33,227 nt of DNA from assembly GCA_031555175.1 (NCBI GenBank), contig JAVBUP010000038.1:1-33227 (forward strand), in the 5' to 3' direction. Below are positions 22,598-31,030 of this stretch, one piece after another. Within the stretch, counting starts at the first letter, position 1; the number at the start of each line of letters is the position of its first letter. The notes under the pieces are model-generated. The model was not told where the DNA came from. It worked only from the letters and a program-made list of their open reading frames with translations, and did no database searches. The position numbers and the translations under genes are program-made. Source of the DNA: JAVBUP01 sp031555175 (GTDB lineage: Bacteria; Bacillota_I; Bacilli_A; Erysipelotrichales; Coprobacillaceae).

Positions 22598-23278
22598 TTA
22601 CTCATCACTCGCAACTTTACGATACTTATTCATCAATTCAGCAAATATTTCGCCACTGGTAGGAGGTGTAAAAGTAATTGCATTTGCACCTGCTTGAATA
22701 GTTTCCATAATTGTTTCTGAAGTTGGGCCCCCTGTTGCAATGATTGGAACATCTTTATCTAGCTCACGTATCTTTTTAACAATCTTAGCTGTATCTTTAC
22801 CCCCAGACACATTAAAAATCATTGCTCCCGATTTTAGTCTTTCTGGGATATTCTCATGTTCAGACACAATAGTCAAAACGATGGGAATATCTACTAAATC
22901 ACTTAATTCTTCAATGAATTGTGTTTTAGTTGGTGCGTTCAATACTACAGCTATCGCACCATGCAGTTCAGCATCTAGTGCAATATCTTTTACACGATGT
23001 CCAGCAGTTGTGCCTCCTCCTACTCCTGCAAACACTGGCATTGGAGCTGTTGATATAATAGCTTTTGTTATCTCTATGGTTGGAGTAAATGGATACACAG
23101 CTATTACTGCATCAGCATTACAATTTTTTATTATGGCTATATCAGTTGAGAATATTAGCGACTTTATTTTCATGCCATTGATAATAATCCCACTTGCTTT
23201 ATATATTTCTTTTGGCATTTCTACTATATGATTTCTAAGCCTAGTTCTTATTTCTGGTACTACCTTCGTTGAATTCAT
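22598..23278 (-). CDS. TIM-barrel protein with phosphate-binding motif, unknown substrate
   Basis: 226 aa. A series of beta-alpha units (SLIFSTDIAII, ADAVIAVYPFTP, MPVFAGVGGGTTAG, HGAIAVVLNAPT, IPIVLTIVSEHE, GAMIFNVSGG, VPIIATGGPTSETIMETIQAGANAITFTPP) gives a complete (beta/alpha) barrel. The late GG and ATGGPTSE elements resemble the phosphate-binding loops of ThiE/PcrB/TrpF-like enzymes. Relatives in Bacillota are often labelled 'hydrolase' without experimental support. RBS AGGCGGTG before the ATG at 23278; extended -10 TGCTATAAT at about 23305. Monocistronic. Confidence 0.65.
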   Translation of the reverse strand: MNSTKVVPEIRTRLRNHIVEMPKEIYKASGIIINGMKIKSLIFSTDIAIIKNCNADAVIAVYPFTPTIEITKAIISTAPMPVFAGVGGGTTAGHRVKDIALDAELHGAIAVVLNAPTKTQFIEELSDLVDIPIVLTIVSEHENIPERLKSGAMIFNVSGGKDTAKIVKKIRELDKDVPIIATGGPTSETIMETIQAGANAITFTPPTSGEIFAELMNKYRKVASDE

Positions 23279-23536
23279 GTAAACACCGCCTTTCTATTAT
23301 TAATTATAGCATGTTATTTTGAATACTAATATAAGTAAAATGTAACTTAACTATAAACAATATTTCCATACATTTTTATATTACATAAATAGACACTTAC
23401 TTATAGCATAATAACTTTCTAATACTACGAGTGTAGGAAAAATCTTTAGTACTTTCAATTCTGAATATCTTAAAAATATAATTCTTACCAAAGGTATCTA
23501 TGTATATAGACCATAAATTTCGCCATAATCGCTTAT
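23279..23536. other. Non-coding stretch before the 23609 gene
   Basis: No ribosome site with a credible reading frame is seen on either strand. The left end holds the minus-strand promoter of the TIM-barrel gene; a weak inverted repeat GGTATCTAT..ATAGACC lies at about 23493-23512. Otherwise nothing recognisable. Confidence 0.5.
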
Positions 23537-23571
23537 TTGACTAGGCTAATTAGTGTAGTGTATAATTAGCC
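23537..23571 (+). promoter_or_regulatory. Promoter with inverted-repeat operator for the 23609 gene
   Basis: TTGACT (23537-23542), 18 bp, TATAAT (23561-23566). A perfect 9-bp inverted repeat, GGCTAATTA (23544-23552) and TAATTAGCC (23563-23571), covers the spacer and the -10, so a dimeric repressor bound there would block transcription. The regulator is unknown. Confidence 0.55.
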
Positions 23572-23608
23572 AAAGATATCGCCAACAAATATATGGAGAG
23601 TGATTATA

Positions 23609-24220
23609 GTGGATGATATAAGCGGATTAATAATACCAATTTTAATTGGTACATTAATAGTTAGTTTCTTTTTCTATATTGTATACTACAGTAGCTCTGA
23701 AGATATTACCAAAAGTAATCAGGGCAATAGAAATTATAATACCAATTTGTCTAGCATCCCAAACTCTTACATAGCGGAGATAGCAAAATATAAGCAAGAA
23801 TTGAATAATCTATGTAAAAATCGATTTGAATTGCATAAAGAACATAATGAGTGGTTAATGAACGATATCTATGAAGAACTGAAATGGATTCGTGAGTATA
23901 GAGAAATCAGTGATAAATATGAGGCTTTACTCATTACGATAAAGAATCATAATAATGCAATTATTAATAGTCACAATAATTCTATAAATAATCAAGCAGG
24001 ATATATCAAAAAAGCTTATGATAATAAAGATCTTCAAGAATACTGGCCTGAACCACTAAAAATTGTATACTATCATGGAGATAATCCATTATACAATGGG
24101 AAATTTGCAAAAGTTATTAGCGTTGATGTTATATCTAAGACATGCATTATTAAGTTTGATTATAAAAATAGTAATAGTGTTGATATACTAGTAGTACCGT
24201 TTTCTGATATAACCACATAA
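23609..24220 (+). CDS. Membrane-anchored coiled-coil protein, unknown
   Basis: 203 aa from the GTG at 23609, chosen because GGAGAG lies eight bases before it; another in-frame GTG at 23600 overlaps that site. One N-terminal membrane helix (LIIPILIGTLIVSFFFYIVYY) is followed by a charged helical, probably coiled-coil region (about 50-135, NNLCKNRFELHKEHNEWL... KWIREYREISDKYE). The C-terminal 55 residues are beta-rich (KIVYYHGDNPLYNGKFAKVISVD, IIKFDYKNSN), like a small SH3/Tudor-type barrel. No family recognised. Own promoter with a palindromic operator, own terminator. Confidence 0.65.
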   Translation: MDDISGLIIPILIGTLIVSFFFYIVYYSSSEDITKSNQGNRNYNTNLSSIPNSYIAEIAKYKQELNNLCKNRFELHKEHNEWLMNDIYEELKWIREYREISDKYEALLITIKNHNNAIINSHNNSINNQAGYIKKAYDNKDLQEYWPEPLKIVYYHGDNPLYNGKFAKVISVDVISKTCIIKFDYKNSNSVDILVVPFSDITT

Positions 24221-24246
24221 TTAATGTTAGTCTGTACCGCAATACT

Positions 24247-24269
24247 AAACACATGAAAATGTGTTTTTT
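24247..24269 (+). terminator. Terminator of the 23609 gene
   Basis: A 7-bp stem (AACACAT / ATGTGTT) with a GAAA tetraloop, followed by four T. Confidence 0.85.
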
Positions 24270-24319
24270 GATTATCTTCAACACTTTGTCAATACATCTA
24301 AACCGTTTCATTTATTTTA

Positions 24320-24348
24320 TTTATACATTTATGAAAATAGTGTATAAT
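24320..24348 (+). promoter_or_regulatory. Promoter of the DUF2207 gene
   Basis: TTTATA (24320-24325), 17 bp, TATAAT (24343-24348), 24 bp before the start codon. AAGGGGGTG serves as ribosome site. Confidence 0.6.
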
Positions 24349-24371
24349 TCCAAATATAAGGGGGTGTTGAA

Positions 24372-26405
24372 ATGCGTAGATATTCATGGGTAGTTATAGC
24401 TGCTATATTTACTATAATAGTAGGTATTGGATGTTTTAGCGATATGAATGATTATGCTAGAATCACTGAGGTAGATTATACAGCAGTAGTTGTTGATGAA
24501 GTTGGTAGTAATGGAAAAGTTATTATTACTGAACGATTAACATTTGATATTCATGCAGAATCAATTGGAAACCCATTTTGGGAGTTGTGGAGAGATCTTC
24601 CTGAAGCTTATGTTGATGGAGTTAAGGTTGATTATAAAGTTAATTATGTAAAACAAATTCTTGATGATGGAAGTTCAGTTATATACGATGAAAGTCCTAA
24701 ACTATATTGGGATGATTTTGATTATATCAATACATGGGGTGGATATGGGCCAGGTAAATGGTATCATAGCAAAGGACCATATGATGGAGAATATAAATTC
24801 GAGTGTGTATTATTTTATGTCGATGCATTATACCGTGAAACTGTAGTTTATGAAATACAATATGAAATGAATAATGCTGCACTGCGTTATGGAGATTCAT
24901 CAGAGCTTTATTTGGCGATGTACTCTGGAGAGACAACTAAATATCTTAATTCGTTTAAAGGTCAAATTCTTTTCCCTAATGAGACCATGCCTAGAGTGGG
25001 TAATTATGATGCTTATACATATGGAACGAACTCTCATGAGTTTGACTTCATTGAATCTGATACTGCTAACCCAGGTTATCATACTTTCTCGTTTGATCTA
25101 GATGAATCACAGCTTCAATTTAGGGCATATAATGAATATATAGAGTTTGCCTTAATATCATTTGGTGAAGATAAGCATAAGTTTACTAACTATGCATCAG
25201 TAAATGATTACTATAATGATAATATGCTTACTAAAACTAGAAATGCACAATCAAGTTATGAGAACTTGCCTGAAACTTTTAAAATAGTTAAAATTTTTGT
25301 ATTCATTGTACTTAACATAATTACACTATTTATTCTTTATAGAACTTTCACTAAGAAGAAGAGGGTGAATAAGAAATATACGTTCTACAAACCTGAAGAG
25401 GAAATGCTATATTATCGAGATATTCCTAGTGACTTAGATCCTAATTTTGCAGCTGCTTTAGTCTTCTGCAAGCATAAAAGTAAAGAGAAGATTGAGGATG
25501 GTTATGCAGCAATTATGCTTAGTTTAGCTCACAAAGGTTATATTGAGTTAGACAAGATCAAGAATGAGCGTAGCTGGGATTCAAATAATGTTAAGATTGT
25601 TGTTAAGTTTAATCCTACATCTCAAGATTTGAACTCGGAAAATCTTGCACCTGCAATTAAACCACTAACTACAACAGAGGAACAATACTTTAATCTAATA
25701 GTGAGACATTCTCATGGAGTAGAAATTTCAATGAATTCATTCCAAGAAAAAATCTCAATGGATTATCAAAACACTGATTCATTTGTTAAGTCAGTAAATG
25801 GGTTAGTAACAAGAATTGGAGTTACTAAAAAATATTTTCAAAATAATAATTATAGAAAACCAAAAGAAGAATTGAGGAGCCAAGCAATTATTTATGCAAT
25901 ATTAGGGACATTAATTATCATTTTTGGAAACTCAATATCATTTGCTACTCGTTTAGATTTAGCTTTTGGATCTATATTTGTCTTTGGGTTTGGATTAATT
26001 ATTAGTGCACTATATCTTTATAAAATATCAAAAAAGGCAATTCTATTAACTCAATTTGGAGAAAATGAATATGCAAAATGGAGAGCTTTATATAATTTCT
26101 TAAACAGTGAGACATTAATGAAAGAAAAAACTGTTATAGAATTGGCATTATGGGAACAATACTTAATTTATGCAACTGCCTTTGGTATATCTGAAAAAGT
26201 AATTAAGGCACTTGAAGTAAGATGCCCAGACAGGAGTTCTAGTCCTATTTTATATAACCCATACTATCGTTCAAGAAGCTTCTATACAAGTAGGCATGCA
26301 TTTAGAACAGCTACTCGTACTGCCTCATTTACAGTGCGAAGCGGAGGCCATGGAGGCTTTGGTGGCGGAGGACGTGGTGGCGGTGGCGGCGGAGGCGGTC
26401 ACTAG
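24372..26405 (+). CDS. DUF2207 family membrane protein
   Basis: 677 aa. An N-terminal membrane helix or signal (WVVIAAIFTIIVGIGCF) is followed by an extracellular beta-rich DUF2207 domain (about 30-290; ITERLTFDI, NPFWELWRDLP, YRETVVYEIQYEM). Then come a membrane helix (about 305-325), a cytoplasmic domain with ALVFCKHKSKEKIEDGYAAIMLSLAHKGYIEL, and a pair of helices around 507-555. The Gly-rich end (GGHGGFGGGGRGGGGGGGGH) is the usual C-terminus of this family. The function of DUF2207 proteins is unknown. Runs as a single gene between terminators. Confidence 0.9.
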   Translation: MRRYSWVVIAAIFTIIVGIGCFSDMNDYARITEVDYTAVVVDEVGSNGKVIITERLTFDIHAESIGNPFWELWRDLPEAYVDGVKVDYKVNYVKQILDDGSSVIYDESPKLYWDDFDYINTWGGYGPGKWYHSKGPYDGEYKFECVLFYVDALYRETVVYEIQYEMNNAALRYGDSSELYLAMYSGETTKYLNSFKGQILFPNETMPRVGNYDAYTYGTNSHEFDFIESDTANPGYHTFSFDLDESQLQFRAYNEYIEFALISFGEDKHKFTNYASVNDYYNDNMLTKTRNAQSSYENLPETFKIVKIFVFIVLNIITLFILYRTFTKKKRVNKKYTFYKPEEEMLYYRDIPSDLDPNFAAALVFCKHKSKEKIEDGYAAIMLSLAHKGYIELDKIKNERSWDSNNVKIVVKFNPTSQDLNSENLAPAIKPLTTTEEQYFNLIVRHSHGVEISMNSFQEKISMDYQNTDSFVKSVNGLVTRIGVTKKYFQNNNYRKPKEELRSQAIIYAILGTLIIIFGNSISFATRLDLAFGSIFVFGFGLIISALYLYKISKKAILLTQFGENEYAKWRALYNFLNSETLMKEKTVIELALWEQYLIYATAFGISEKVIKALEVRCPDRSSSPILYNPYYRSRSFYTSRHAFRTATRTASFTVRSGGHGGFGGGGRGGGGGGGGH

Positions 26406-26428
26406 GAATTATATTTCAAGACAAAATA

Positions 26429-26458
26429 AAAATATTACCTTAATTGGTAATATTTTTT
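26429..26458 (+). terminator. Bidirectional terminator after the DUF2207 gene
   Basis: A 9-bp stem (AATATTACC / GGTAATATT) with a 6-base loop, T-run on the plus side and A-rich sequence (T on the minus strand) on the other. It ends both the DUF2207 gene and the opposing DUF1697 gene. Confidence 0.85.
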
Positions 26459-26469
26459 ATTGCAATTTA

Positions 26470-27012
26470 TTATTTACTAAGTTCTAATAATTTCTTTACT
26501 GTATTAGCCGTCCTTATAGTTACCATATCATTTATTTTTGAATTAGCAGTTTTTTTCCAGTTTGTTTTAGAGTATGATTTTAACTCAAATGACCAATAAA
26601 TGACATTACTATAATGATCTATTTTTTCATATTCCTGTTTTGCCTCTCCAATTTCAAAAAATACTTCTTCATATGTCGTTGGTGGAATTATAAAAATAGT
26701 ATTATCATATATATCTTTACTACCACTGTCCCACCACTCTGGGGCTTTTTCCAGTATCATTCCTAATTTTTCTATAGATATAATAAATATAGGAATATTA
26801 AAACCAAACTTGATGTTAATCATCATTTCAATTGAGTTTTTAATAGCATTTATATCCGCTATATCGCTAGAAAAAATCACATTCCCACTATTAATATAGG
26901 TTAAAACTTCATGGAATTTTAATTCTTCAAATTCTCTTTTTAGTTGTGGCATTGATATTCTATTCTTCCCACCAACATTTATTCCCCTTAAAAAAGCCAC
27001 ATATTTAATCAT
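26470..27012 (-). CDS. DUF1697 family protein
   Basis: 180 aa, full length for the family. The start MIKYVAFLRGINVGGKNRISMPQLKREFEELKF and LTYINSGNVIFSSD are the DUF1697 signature (FLRGINVGG, Y.qSGNvvf). The end, YWSFELKSYSKTNWKKTANSKIN, is also typical. These are small cytoplasmic alpha/beta proteins of unknown function. ATG start with AGGGAG upstream. It lies 41 bp after the ATP-grasp partner gene in the same direction and may be co-transcribed with it. Confidence 0.88.
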   Translation of the reverse strand: MIKYVAFLRGINVGGKNRISMPQLKREFEELKFHEVLTYINSGNVIFSSDIADINAIKNSIEMMINIKFGFNIPIFIISIEKLGMILEKAPEWWDSGSKDIYDNTIFIIPPTTYEEVFFEIGEAKQEYEKIDHYSNVIYWSFELKSYSKTNWKKTANSKINDMVTIRTANTVKKLLELSK

Positions 27013-27053
27013 ATATTTTCTCCCTAGTTTTCATTGAAGTCTTATTACTCTCT

Positions 27054-27716
27054 TTACCCAAAGTTTTTATTTACTTTTCGAGATGGCTTTTTGACTATAT
27101 AAACTTGTGGTTCTTCATACCCATTAGTGAAATAAATCTTGATACCCTTGTTTTGAAACTTATATAATATTTTTATTAAGTCATTTTGTATCTTTTCGCT
27201 CTTTACGATTATCTTCGTAATCCCATGATCTAAAAAATAATTTGCTGATGGTATATCTTGATCATAAATATCCCAACTATTATCAAAAACAGATGTGTTC
27301 ATCTTATAGCGATGCATGCGATTACTATCTAATAAGAATATCGGAGGCGCATCATGAGCAATTTTCATATTCTCAAGTCGTTTTGCTCCCCAAATCAAAG
27401 CATTTTCTATACCTTGATTCTCTACCAGTGCCATCGCCCCTGGCTGTGGGTTTGTTCCATTGTAAATAGGGATTGGTCTATAGCCAAGTTTCGCAAGTTC
27501 TATTCCTTCTACTATAGCATTACCTTCTGGTAAATCAATGATTATCGCAGTATCACTTTTTAATTCGATTATATATTCTATTACTGGTTCATTAAAACTA
27601 GTAGTTGTATATATTTTAGTAGTACTATTAATATTGATAAATGGAACTGGTCTAACCCACTCCACCCATCTCGCAGCTATTGGTGCCCATATTTTAAATA
27701 TTTCTCTAGCTGTCAT
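27054..27716 (-). CDS. Partner protein of the ATP-grasp ligase, unknown
   Basis: 220 aa. The sequence has an alpha/beta pattern (DTAIIIDLPEGNAIVEGIELAKLGYRPIPIYNGT; APPIFLLDSNRMHRYK; SANYFLDHGITKIIVKS; IKIYFTNGYEEPQVYIV) without recognised catalytic motifs, membrane segments or signal. Its start codon overlaps the stop of the ligase gene by four bases (ATGA), with the site AAAGGAG in the end of that gene. The two proteins are therefore made together and probably in fixed ratio. By context it may supply or hold the acceptor, or finish the product, of the ligase. Confidence 0.65.
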   Translation of the reverse strand: MTAREIFKIWAPIAARWVEWVRPVPFININSTTKIYTTTSFNEPVIEYIIELKSDTAIIIDLPEGNAIVEGIELAKLGYRPIPIYNGTNPQPGAMALVENQGIENALIWGAKRLENMKIAHDAPPIFLLDSNRMHRYKMNTSVFDNSWDIYDQDIPSANYFLDHGITKIIVKSEKIQNDLIKILYKFQNKGIKIYFTNGYEEPQVYIVKKPSRKVNKNFG

Positions 27717-28927
27717 TTTGTGCTCCTTTCAATTAAAACTGGGATATCAGCTGCATTTGAATCAATACGCGGTGTTCGATTGATTCTAGCATAGTAACCA
27801 GCAGCTTTACCATCAACAGTATATGAACCTAGGCATACATGAAATGTTTCACCTTCATCAGTTATTAATGGTAAGCTATTAAACCTTTTCTGTGCTAAGT
27901 AGCGCTTAGGATGTTTCCTAATGTCCTTCATTATTTTTCCGTACTCGCCTTCTTGGCAGGCTTCTTTGATCGTGATTCCTTCTCCCACTCTACCACAAGC
28001 TGGTTTATAAATAAACCCATTGCGATTCTTAGCATCTTTTACTTCGATTGTTTCTGGTAATAAGGCACGCCATGTTGATAAATCAATACCCTCACCCTCT
28101 AATGTATCCCAGACAAGTGGGAACCTCTTTGTCTGCGCAAATATGGCGATTGGGTGATTACACGATGTTGTGGTAGTATCAAAATATCCTTGCCATCGCT
28201 TTGGCTTTACACCAATTAACCATTCTAGAGGTGTAAAGCGAAATATAGCATCTACTTGCCCGTGATTACCATCTAGAATGCTATAAGCTTTATTATTACT
28301 AAACCTTACATGATCAGCGGCTGCATAAATAGTATCAAAACCTAAATATTCCAATTTATCTCCTAAAAACTGCATAACTTGGCGATCATCACTATACGAT
28401 GTGCAATGAACTAGCATGACTTTACCATGAGGTTTAACTTTTTTTACAAATGAATTAGTTAATATCTCACCGAAATTCGTAAAATAGTAATTATCATTAT
28501 CTAAAACTTCTAATGCAATTTCTGGCATTAGCGATGCTTCTGCAAAACCACCAGGAACATCACTATTTACCTCACTGATTGCAAATCCACCTTCAATAAT
28601 AGGATGAAAGTCATAACGCATTAATCTAATATGACGATTTGCTTTGTAATTTTTCATATTCTTAAGTTCATTACGAATTTGCCTTGGTAACGCTAATGGT
28701 TTTGCTAGTTTTAAGTTATTATTCAAAAACTCTTCTGCCTTAATCGTTTCTTGATCAAGCGCTTCTGTAAGTCTTTCTAATTCTCTATGTTCTTCTTCAG
28801 TAATAATTAATACATGTCTAGCTACAGTATTATTATCTAGAAATTGTGGATCCCATTTGTACCCTTTAAATATACAATTAAGTCTGTAGTCATCATATTC
28901 ATCTTTTGGTATAGTCACTAATTTCAT
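27713..28927 (-). CDS. Glutathionylspermidine-synthase-like ATP-grasp ligase
   Basis: 404 aa, similar to the C-terminal synthetase half of glutathionylspermidine synthase (GSP_synth, PF03738). FHPIIEGGFAISEVNSDVPGGFAEAS is the conserved substrate/ATP loop, and VRFSNNKAYSILDG and FIYKPACGRVGEGITI are ATP-grasp strands. YLAQKRFNSLPL and CLGSYTVDGKAAGYYARIN carry the metal-ligand region. The enzyme would form an amide bond between a carboxylate and an amine at the cost of ATP; the amidase half of E. coli Gss is absent. The ATG at 28927 follows AGGGTGA by six bases. A good promoter lies just upstream. First gene of an overlapping pair with the 220-aa partner. Confidence 0.8.
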   Translation of the reverse strand: MKLVTIPKDEYDDYRLNCIFKGYKWDPQFLDNNTVARHVLIITEEEHRELERLTEALDQETIKAEEFLNNNLKLAKPLALPRQIRNELKNMKNYKANRHIRLMRYDFHPIIEGGFAISEVNSDVPGGFAEASLMPEIALEVLDNDNYYFTNFGEILTNSFVKKVKPHGKVMLVHCTSYSDDRQVMQFLGDKLEYLGFDTIYAAADHVRFSNNKAYSILDGNHGQVDAIFRFTPLEWLIGVKPKRWQGYFDTTTTSCNHPIAIFAQTKRFPLVWDTLEGEGIDLSTWRALLPETIEVKDAKNRNGFIYKPACGRVGEGITIKEACQEGEYGKIMKDIRKHPKRYLAQKRFNSLPLITDEGETFHVCLGSYTVDGKAAGYYARINRTPRIDSNAADIPVLIERSTK

Positions 28928-28955
28928 AATTATCACCCTACTACTTTCTATTCCA

Positions 28956-28984
28956 ATTATATATTAACTACTATTCATTTTCAA
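28956..28984 (-). promoter_or_regulatory. Promoter of the ATP-grasp operon
   Basis: On the minus strand: TTGAAA (28984-28979), 17 bp, TATAAT (28961-28956), 29 bp before the start codon. Confidence 0.7.
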
Positions 28985-29039
28985 TTATCTAAACATATCA
29001 CTATGAGTTTATAGAGCTAATATTTTATAAATCAATTTT

Positions 29040-29140
29040 ATTATTTAATCATGTTATTACAACGGATAAAAAAGGATCCATAATTTAATCACGTATTTAC
29101 AACGTGATTAAAAAAACGTATAATTTAATCACGAGGTGAT
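29040..29140 (+). repeat. 40-bp-period tandem promoter/operator repeats before fic
   Basis: Two and a half imperfect repeats with an exact 40-bp period begin at 29040, 29080 and 29120. Each contains TTTAATCA(C/T)G at the same phase (29044, 29084, 29124). In unit 2 this forms a perfect 11-bp inverted repeat, TTTAATCACGT (29084-29094) and ACGTGATTAAA (29102-29112). In unit 1 the right arm is degenerate. In unit 3 the half-site runs into ATCAC-GAG-GTGAT, which contains the ribosome site of fic. A promoter TTTACA (29096-29101), 17 bp, TATAAT (29119-29124) lies across units 2 and 3, and a weaker ATTACA/CATAAT pair has the same phase one unit earlier. Confidence 0.75.
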
Positions 29141-29143
29141 AAT

Positions 29144-30199
29144 ATGATTAAATTACCATTATATAATATGGATTTCCAAAATGAAGCGTTAATAAAAGAA
29201 CTTATAAGAGCAAATAACAGAATTGGTGAATTGAATGGAATTATTAGACTACTTCCAAACCCAAATGTGATATTCAACGCTGTTACATTAGGGGAAGCTA
29301 AGGAATCAAGTGAAATTGAGAATATCGTAACAACTTATGATGCGTTGTTTAAGGAACTCATTTTAAATGATAAAATGGGAACTGCCAAGGAAGTTGTAAA
29401 CTATCGCCAAGCAATTCTTTATGGATGCAATCTTATTGATGAAATGAATTTTATTTCAATAAATATCTTAAATGAAATCCATAGAGTAGTTGAACCATCA
29501 AAAGGAGATATTAGAAAGCTCCCTGGGACAGTTATTAAGAACACTAAAACAGGAGAGATAATACATACTCCGCCACAAAATGAATCAGATATTATGGAAT
29601 ATCTTTCGAATCTAGAGGCTTATATAAATAATGATCAAGATAATTTAGACGATCTTGTTAAGATGGCATTAATTCATTACCAATTTGAAGCAATTCATCC
29701 CTACTATGATGGAAATGGTAGAACAGGAAGAATTCTGAATATTATGTATTTAATGTTTAAAAAAAAGTTGAACGCGCCTATTCTTTTCCTAAGTAAATAT
29801 ATAAATGAAAATAAAATAGAGTATTATGAGAAACTTCAAATGGCCCAACTAGATCCAATAAACATCGCTGAGTTTATAATTTATATGTTAAAAGGGATTT
29901 CTTGGACTAGCGATTTCACTATCAAGTTTATTGTAAACTTCTATGATAGTATGAATGGAACTGAAGAATTAATAAAAGCCAAACTACCTAAAATATATTC
30001 CCACGATTTGCTTACTTATCTATATTTTGATCTCTATACAAAAAATGAACACTTTAGAAATGCTCTTGGTATATCTAGATCTACTGCCCAAACTTATTTA
30101 AAGGCGCTAGAAGCAGAAGGGTTCTTAATTAGTGAGAAAAAAGGTAAGGAAGTTATTTATAAAAATGTTGCCTTATTTGATTTAATTAAGGAATGGTAA
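29144..30199 (+). CDS. Fic-domain AMP/NMP-transferase with inhibitory helix and winged helix
   Basis: 351 aa. The N-terminal inhibitory motif S55-x3-E59-N60 (in KESSEIENIV) places it in the self-inhibited class II Fic group. The catalytic loop HPYYDGNGRTGR (185-196) is complete. The C-terminal part (about 285-350) is a winged helix: FRNALGISRSTAQTYLKALEAEGFLISEKKGKEVIYKN. Such enzymes transfer AMP or another nucleotide part from NTP to a hydroxyl side chain of a protein; the target is unknown. AGGTGAT precedes the ATG. The repeated palindromes over its promoter and ribosome site make autoregulation by its own winged helix likely. No antitoxin gene is adjacent, as expected when the inhibitory helix is built in. 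Confidence 0.92.
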   Translation: MIKLPLYNMDFQNEALIKELIRANNRIGELNGIIRLLPNPNVIFNAVTLGEAKESSEIENIVTTYDALFKELILNDKMGTAKEVVNYRQAILYGCNLIDEMNFISINILNEIHRVVEPSKGDIRKLPGTVIKNTKTGEIIHTPPQNESDIMEYLSNLEAYINNDQDNLDDLVKMALIHYQFEAIHPYYDGNGRTGRILNIMYLMFKKKLNAPILFLSKYINENKIEYYEKLQMAQLDPINIAEFIIYMLKGISWTSDFTIKFIVNFYDSMNGTEELIKAKLPKIYSHDLLTYLYFDLYTKNEHFRNALGISRSTAQTYLKALEAEGFLISEKKGKEVIYKNVALFDLIKEW

Positions 30200-30233
30200 T
30201 GGTTATTATAAACATTATTTATAAATAAAAACA

Positions 30234-30280
30234 AGCTCAGAAACCTGTTTTATTCAAACAGATTCAACTGAGCTCTTTTC
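30234..30280 (+). terminator. Bidirectional terminator between fic and the ABC permease gene
   Basis: The outer stem is AGCTCAG / CTGAGCT and the inner stem CTGTTT / AAACAG, followed by CTTTTC. On the other strand the outer stem is followed by TGTTTTTATTT. It serves both convergent units. Confidence 0.8.
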
Positions 30281-30292
30281 ATTTTGTAGGTA

Positions 30293-31030
30293 TTATTCCC
30301 ATTTAAACATCCTTATGGAAAGTGGAATCAATATCATTGGAACTACAACTATAACTAGTAATGATGCATCAATATTGAGTTGCCCAGTAAGTGAGTTCTT
30401 TAGTAGTTTTATTCCTTGAGTTAATGGCATTATGTCAGATATTTGTTGCATTAGTTTAGGCATCACTTCATAAGGTAATGTAGCACCAGAGAATACCAAC
30501 ATTGGGAAATATAATAATGTAGTAATTAAATTGGCTTGCTTCTCATTTTTAGCTACCGATGCAATGAAGAGCCCAATGCTAAAGATACTAATAATCACTA
30601 GAATAAATACTAGCAGAAATACAGGCATTTGATTTGTTAAAGAGAAATTAAAGAATAGTAATGAGACTATATAAACACTAAGCGCTCCTAAAAAACAATA
30701 AAATGCATATATTGCAAATTGCACAAAAAGAATCATTGTTGGACTTATCGGAGTAACTTTATACCTCTTTAAGATCTTTTTTCGACGATAATCAGAGATC
30801 ACAAGCGGTAGACCCATTAAACCAGAAGCTGCTATTGCTATTGATGCTATTGCTCCAAATGTTTGCTCATAAAATGAGATATCAGCTCCATCATATGCTG
30901 GTTTATCACCATAGATGATCCCAATTATTATTGCAACTACAAGAGGCATTGCTATCGCGAAAATAGTCATATTCATATCTCTAATTGATAACTTAAACTC
31001 AATCTTAAATAATGTTCTAAATGTCTTCAT
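30293..31030 (-). CDS. ABC-2 type transporter permease
   Basis: 245 aa with six membrane helices in the ABC-2 arrangement: an amphipathic start FRTLFKIEFKLSIRDMN, the first helix FAIAMPLVVAIIIGIIYG, a large outside loop, RRKKILKRYKVTPISPTMIL between helices, and the conserved FPMLVFSGATLPYEVMP before the last helix. The ATG at 31030 was chosen because GAGGAGG stands six bases before it; the gene overlaps the end of the ATPase gene by 14 bp, which couples their translation. With the ATPase it forms a drug- or peptide-type exporter; the substrate is unknown. Ends 13 bp before a shared terminator. Confidence 0.87.
   Translation of the reverse strand: MKTFRTLFKIEFKLSIRDMNMTIFAIAMPLVVAIIIGIIYGDKPAYDGADISFYEQTFGAIASIAIAASGLMGLPLVISDYRRKKILKRYKVTPISPTMILFVQFAIYAFYCFLGALSVYIVSLLFFNFSLTNQMPVFLLVFILVIISIFSIGLFIASVAKNEKQANLITTLLYFPMLVFSGATLPYEVMPKLMQQISDIMPLTQGIKLLKNSLTGQLNIDASLLVIVVVPMILIPLSIRMFKWE

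Noticed and set aside
29061..29070. AACGGATAA near fic as a third copy of the putative recombination site
   Set aside because: Only nine bases match and the inverted-arm architecture is absent.
29040..29140. CRISPR-like array
   Set aside because: Only two and a half imperfect units with no distinct spacers, placed directly on a promoter; no cas genes in the window.
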